From NCBI GenBank assembly GCA_903837345.1, contig CAILUG010000056.1, forward strand, positions 1 through 64,000: a DNA stretch of 64,000 nt, written 5' to 3'. Made by a program: the position numbers and the translations under genes. The notes below the pieces were generated by a model. That model was not told the DNA's origin. It made no database searches and was given only the letters and a program-made list of their open reading frames with translations. This document shows positions 60,937-64,000 of this stretch, piece by piece. The first letter of the stretch is position 1. Each line of letters starts with the position of its first letter. The stretch is from an uncultured Gammaproteobacteria bacterium (GTDB lineage: Bacteria; Pseudomonadota; Gammaproteobacteria; Pseudomonadales; Pseudohongiellaceae).

Positions 60937-62997
60937 ATGGTCAAGTCAGGAAATCGGTATTACCGGCAGTTTGGTCGCGGCATTGCGGTACTGTTGCTGC
61001 AGGCGGCATGCACACTGGTCTTTGCGCAAAGCCCTGGCACAGACGCCTTTTCTGCGGCTACGCTCAGCAAAGCCCCTGCGCAAAACTGGCCCACCAACGG
61101 CGGCTCGCTCAGCAATCAGCGCTATTCATCGGTGAAAAGTCTCAATACCGGCAACGTCGGCGGCCTCAAAGGCGTGTGGCACCTCAACCTGCATTCCGGC
61201 GCCGGCCCGCAATATTCGGGCGAGGCACAGCCGCTGGTGCAGAGTGGCATCGCCTACACCATCACCGGTGCCGACGATGTATTCGCGATCGACATCACCA
61301 GCGGCAAGATCCTGTGGCAGTACACCGCCAACCTGCCGCCTGAAATGACCACTGTGTGCTGCGGCTGGACCAGCCGTGGCGTTGCACTGAATGACAAGTA
61401 CGTGTTCGTTGGCCAGCTCGATGGCCAGCTGAAAGCGCTCGACGTTAAAACCGGCAAACAGGTATGGGCAGTGCAGGCCGAGCGCTGGCAGGACGGTTTC
61501 TCGATCCCGGCCGCCCCGCTCTACTACGATGGTCTCGTCATCGTCGGCTTTGCCGGCGGCGAGATCGGTGTGCGCGGCCGCATCAAGGCTTTCGATGCCA
61601 ACACAGGCAAACTGGTGTGGACCTTCTACACCATCCCAGGCCCCGGCGAATTCGGGCATGACACCTGGCAAAGTGACAACGAGCTGTGGAAGAACGGCGG
61701 CGCACCGGTCTGGAATACGCCGGCAGTGGACCCGCAACTGGGCCTGCTCTACTTCTCAACCGGCAACGCCGCACCCGACCAGAACGGCCACTGGCGCAAG
61801 GGCGACAACCTGTTCACCGCCTCCATACTCGCGCTCGACATCAAGACCGGCAAATACAAATGGCACTTCCAGGAAGTGCATCACGACATCTGGGACTACG
61901 ATGCACCCAATCCGGTGATGCTGTTCGACCTTACCCTCGACGGCAAACCTCGCAAGGCGCTGGCGCAGGCCGGCAAGACCGGCTGGTTCTACATTCTTGA
62001 TCGCGTGACAGGACAGCCGCTGGTCGGCATTGATGAAAAACCGGTGCTGCAGGAACCGCGTCAGGCCACTGCCAAGACCCAGCCGTATCCGCGAGGCGAT
62101 GCCTTCATTCCGCAATCGATGCGCATCGCACCGGAAGGCATGAACATGGTCAACGAGGCCCGCATCTTCACCCCTTACTGGACCGATGCGATCCCGATCA
62201 CGCCCGGTGTCGCCGGCGGTGCCAACTGGCCGCCGAGTGCGCATGACCCCAACACCGGTTTCTCGTATGTCTGCGCCACCGATGGTCCCTTCTTGTCCAA
62301 AGCCGTGGACGTCGGCATGGAAGCACCCAAGCCTGGCGATCACTATACCGCCGGCGTGCTGATGGGCCCAGCCATGTACCGCTTCGGCGTCATGGCCGCA
62401 CTCGACATGCGAACCAACAAACTGGTGTGGCAACAGCATCTGCAAGAACCCTGCTACAGCGGCATGACAGTAACCGCTGGGGGCCTTTTGTTCGTTGGCC
62501 GCAATGATGGTCGCCTCACTGCACTTAACAGTGCCGACGGCAAGAAGCTGTGGGAATTCCAGACCGGCGCCGGCATGAATGCGCCAGTCACTGTGTTCGA
62601 ACATCAGGGCAAGACCTATATACTGGCCTACTCCGCCGGCAGCGCGCTCGGCGGCACTGCACATGGCGACAACCTGTGGCTGTTCGGTCTTGATGGCAAG
62701 ATCGACCCGCCCAGCAAAGACGCCGCCAAGCCGGCAGCTCCGGTGGCAATGGCCGCTGGCACTGCTGATCTTGTCGCCGGCAAACAACAGTTCGACACCA
62801 TCTGCAGCGCCTGCCATGGCAACGATGGCAAAAATGGCCACGGTGGTGCCGACCTGACGGTGACCAAACTCACTGTGACACAGATTGCCGAGACCATCGC
62901 CAACGGTCGTAACACGATGCCGGCCTTTGCTTCGGTGTTCAAACCGGAACAGCTGCGGGATGTGGCAGGTTATGTCAGCAAGTCACTGGCGAAGTGA
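60937..62997 (+). CDS. PQQ-dependent alcohol dehydrogenase with C-terminal cytochrome c (lanthanide-type signature)
   Basis: The protein has 686 residues with a signal peptide (GIAVLLLQAACTLVFAQ). An eight-bladed propeller of the methanol/ethanol dehydrogenase family follows. The adjacent-Cys disulfide is in VCCGWTSRG, and W-docking-like repeats (TGKQVWAVQ, TGKLVWTF) recur. The catalytic Asp is in HHDIWDYDAPNP; a second Asp two residues later is the marker of lanthanide-dependent enzymes (XoxF, PedH), where Ca-dependent ones have another residue. A c-type heme motif, CSACH, lies in the C-terminal domain (about 610-686), giving a quinohemoprotein. It oxidises alcohols in the periplasm. No PQQ synthesis gene is in the window. 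Confidence 0.92.
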   Translation: MVKSGNRYYRQFGRGIAVLLLQAACTLVFAQSPGTDAFSAATLSKAPAQNWPTNGGSLSNQRYSSVKSLNTGNVGGLKGVWHLNLHSGAGPQYSGEAQPLVQSGIAYTITGADDVFAIDITSGKILWQYTANLPPEMTTVCCGWTSRGVALNDKYVFVGQLDGQLKALDVKTGKQVWAVQAERWQDGFSIPAAPLYYDGLVIVGFAGGEIGVRGRIKAFDANTGKLVWTFYTIPGPGEFGHDTWQSDNELWKNGGAPVWNTPAVDPQLGLLYFSTGNAAPDQNGHWRKGDNLFTASILALDIKTGKYKWHFQEVHHDIWDYDAPNPVMLFDLTLDGKPRKALAQAGKTGWFYILDRVTGQPLVGIDEKPVLQEPRQATAKTQPYPRGDAFIPQSMRIAPEGMNMVNEARIFTPYWTDAIPITPGVAGGANWPPSAHDPNTGFSYVCATDGPFLSKAVDVGMEAPKPGDHYTAGVLMGPAMYRFGVMAALDMRTNKLVWQQHLQEPCYSGMTVTAGGLLFVGRNDGRLTALNSADGKKLWEFQTGAGMNAPVTVFEHQGKTYILAYSAGSALGGTAHGDNLWLFGLDGKIDPPSKDAAKPAAPVAMAAGTADLVAGKQQFDTICSACHGNDGKNGHGGADLTVTKLTVTQIAETIANGRNTMPAFASVFKPEQLRDVAGYVSKSLAK

Positions 62998-63012
62998 TTT
63001 TGTATTGAATAT

Positions 63013-63522
63013 TCATTTGGCCGGCAGTGCCGGCATCGGCGCAGTCGGTGTCGGCAACACACCCTTGCCATGCGAGGTGGCACCCGCCACCGAGTCACAG
63101 TGCTTGCCTGCTGCCGGCGCGGTGTCGGCAGGACAACGATAAAGTCCCCATTTGCCGCGCCCGCCGCCGGCAAAGCCGTTGCGCAACGGATGGAACCCGA
63201 TGCTGACTATGGTGCCACGCGGAAACCCGTTGACCGTAACGCCGTCGTGCGCAACCGCGGAAGCTGAATCCATCTCGACTGCCCACACAACAGGTTCGCC
63301 CTTGCCATCCTTCATCACCTGGTCACGCGCTTCATTCAGCGGCGATATGAACATCTGCAAATGATTGGGGTTGGGATCGATGCGGGTGACGATGCCGGTC
63401 ATCACATAGGTCTTTTCAGTGTCGTACATGGCGAATGAATGATGCGCCATTGCAGCTACCGGCTGCAGCAGCAATGGTGCCAGCAACCATACCGGCAACG
63501 GGTATCTCATGAAATCTTTCAT
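63013..63522 (-). CDS. Exported DUF6152-like protein
   Basis: The protein has 169 residues from the ATG at 63522, chosen because AGGAGGG precedes it and a signal peptide follows (VWLLAPLLLQPVAAMAHHS). The mature part begins HHSFAMYDTEKTYVMTGIVTRIDPNPNH, a DUF6152-type opening with a possible metal site at the N-terminal His pair. The C-terminus has CPADTAPAAGKHCDSV, with two Cys. It is the partner of the partial gene just upstream (20 nt). Function unknown; it often occurs beside PQQ or DUF1329-like genes. Confidence 0.8.
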   Translation of the reverse strand: MKDFMRYPLPVWLLAPLLLQPVAAMAHHSFAMYDTEKTYVMTGIVTRIDPNPNHLQMFISPLNEARDQVMKDGKGEPVVWAVEMDSASAVAHDGVTVNGFPRGTIVSIGFHPLRNGFAGGGRGKWGLYRCPADTAPAAGKHCDSVAGATSHGKGVLPTPTAPMPALPAK

Positions 63523-63542
63523 CTGTTTGTCCCTCCTGTTAG

Positions 63543-64000
63543 CTAAAGTCCGAAACGGCTTTTTTTCTCTTGTGGCCGCTGCATGCCCTGCTCGTGATAG
63601 TGCTGCCAGATATCGGCCCACGGCCGGCCGAAGATATCGGGAACACGATACTCGATGGTTTGTCCCGGCACTACCGGCGTGGCATGGCCGTCGATCGGGA
63701 AACTTTGCGGAATGCATTCCATCATCGTCATCGGCTCGCCTTCGTTGAGCTCACGCTGTTTGTCCAGCAGATGCAAGATGCGCACGGGTTGCACCAGCGC
63801 CTCGGGGTCGTACAGCACCACTTCATGTTTGAGTCCGATGAATTTGCCCTTGTCATCCTTGCGCGCCGTGTAGATTTCCACTGACTGCATTTTGCTGCTG
63901 AACTCGAAACCACCATGCGAAATCCAGCCCTGGATGTTGGAGGTCCAGGTGATCAGCGCGTCACCGTCCCAGAAACCGATGGTCTCGCCAAACCACTGCG
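63543..64000 (-). CDS. Partial hypothetical protein (N-terminus beyond the window)
   Basis: The frame is open from the stop at 63543 to the window end, 152 codons with no start needed inside. An internal ATG at 63890 is not the true start, because residues before it fit (FWDGDALITWTSNIQGW). The sequence resembles proteins encoded with DUF6152 genes, whose G-x-W-x-GD-T/A-L block is seen here. It ends QRPQEKKSRFGL. I cannot name a function; export and a beta-rich fold are likely. Confidence 0.75.
   Translation of the reverse strand, partial: QWFGETIGFWDGDALITWTSNIQGWISHGGFEFSSKMQSVEIYTARKDDKGKFIGLKHEVVLYDPEALVQPVRILHLLDKQRELNEGEPMTMMECIPQSFPIDGHATPVVPGQTIEYRVPDIFGRPWADIWQHYHEQGMQRPQEKKSRFGL

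Overview
The window reads as chromosomal DNA of a free-living, GC-rich gammaproteobacterium. I infer this from the gene families: Gmd and UXS sugar enzymes, a CspA-type cold-shock protein, hybrid histidine kinases, a flagellin, DUF1592/DUF1552 proteins, and a PQQ alcohol dehydrogenase fused to cytochrome c. Nothing in the sequence names a species. Coding density is high. Most genes fall into short operons whose contents suggest use of plant- or lignin-derived compounds, surface glycans, and heavy two-component signalling.

Layout. 1-1600: a small lower-GC accessory patch with an antitoxin, a ParE-like toxin broken by a 17-bp tandem duplication, and a HEPN-like protein, bracketed by two copies of a hairpin repeat family. 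1.6-7.5 kb: DUF4159 protein, a CoA-ligase/AMACR-type fusion with an 87-nt palindrome inside its linker, an SGNH hydrolase and a CE15-type esterase. 7.6-14 kb: sugar-nucleotide genes (DegT aminotransferase, Gmd, cupin), then a sulfotransferase / MBL hydrolase / GMC oxidoreductase operon. 14-20.5 kb: cold-shock gene with a strong terminator, a serine hydrolase, an SDR, and a plus-strand catabolic operon (carboxymuconolactone decarboxylase-like, HIBADH-like, MBL lactonase-like, cytochrome P450), then a GNAT enzyme. 20.6-20.85 kb: a complete miniature transcription unit for a 24-residue peptide. 20.9-28.9 kb: MFS transporter, hybrid kinase with a PhnD-like sensor, cyclophilin, GAF-HD-GYP protein, rRNA methyltransferase, membrane-anchored Hsp20. 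29-37 kb: outer-membrane protein, tRNA-Leu, coiled-coil protein, and a glycan cluster (flippase-like protein, epimerase, methyltransferase, GT39-like membrane protein, GT2, UXS). 37-40.7 kb: two hairpin repeats, then a winged-helix regulator with membrane-protein genes and two copies of a matching operator-like palindrome. 40.7-49.5 kb: hybrid kinase, SRPBCC protein, and a DUF1592 - DUF1552 - ankyrin - degenerate MBL operon. 49.5-55.7 kb: ArsC-like protein, an exported protein, a lone flagellin, a tannase/feruloyl esterase-type protein, a PepSY membrane protein. 56-64 kb: hybrid kinase with Hpt, double-receiver protein, Tat-exported TIM-barrel protein, and a lanthanide-signature PQQ dehydrogenase next to a DUF6152-like protein and a partial gene.

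The strongest candidates for something undescribed are three. The first is the 24-aa peptide gene, which has a promoter, a dyad operator, a full-length Shine-Dalgarno and a terminator. The second is the exported DUF1592/DUF1552/ankyrin/degenerate-MBL operon. The third is a hairpin repeat family whose stems show compensatory changes between copies.
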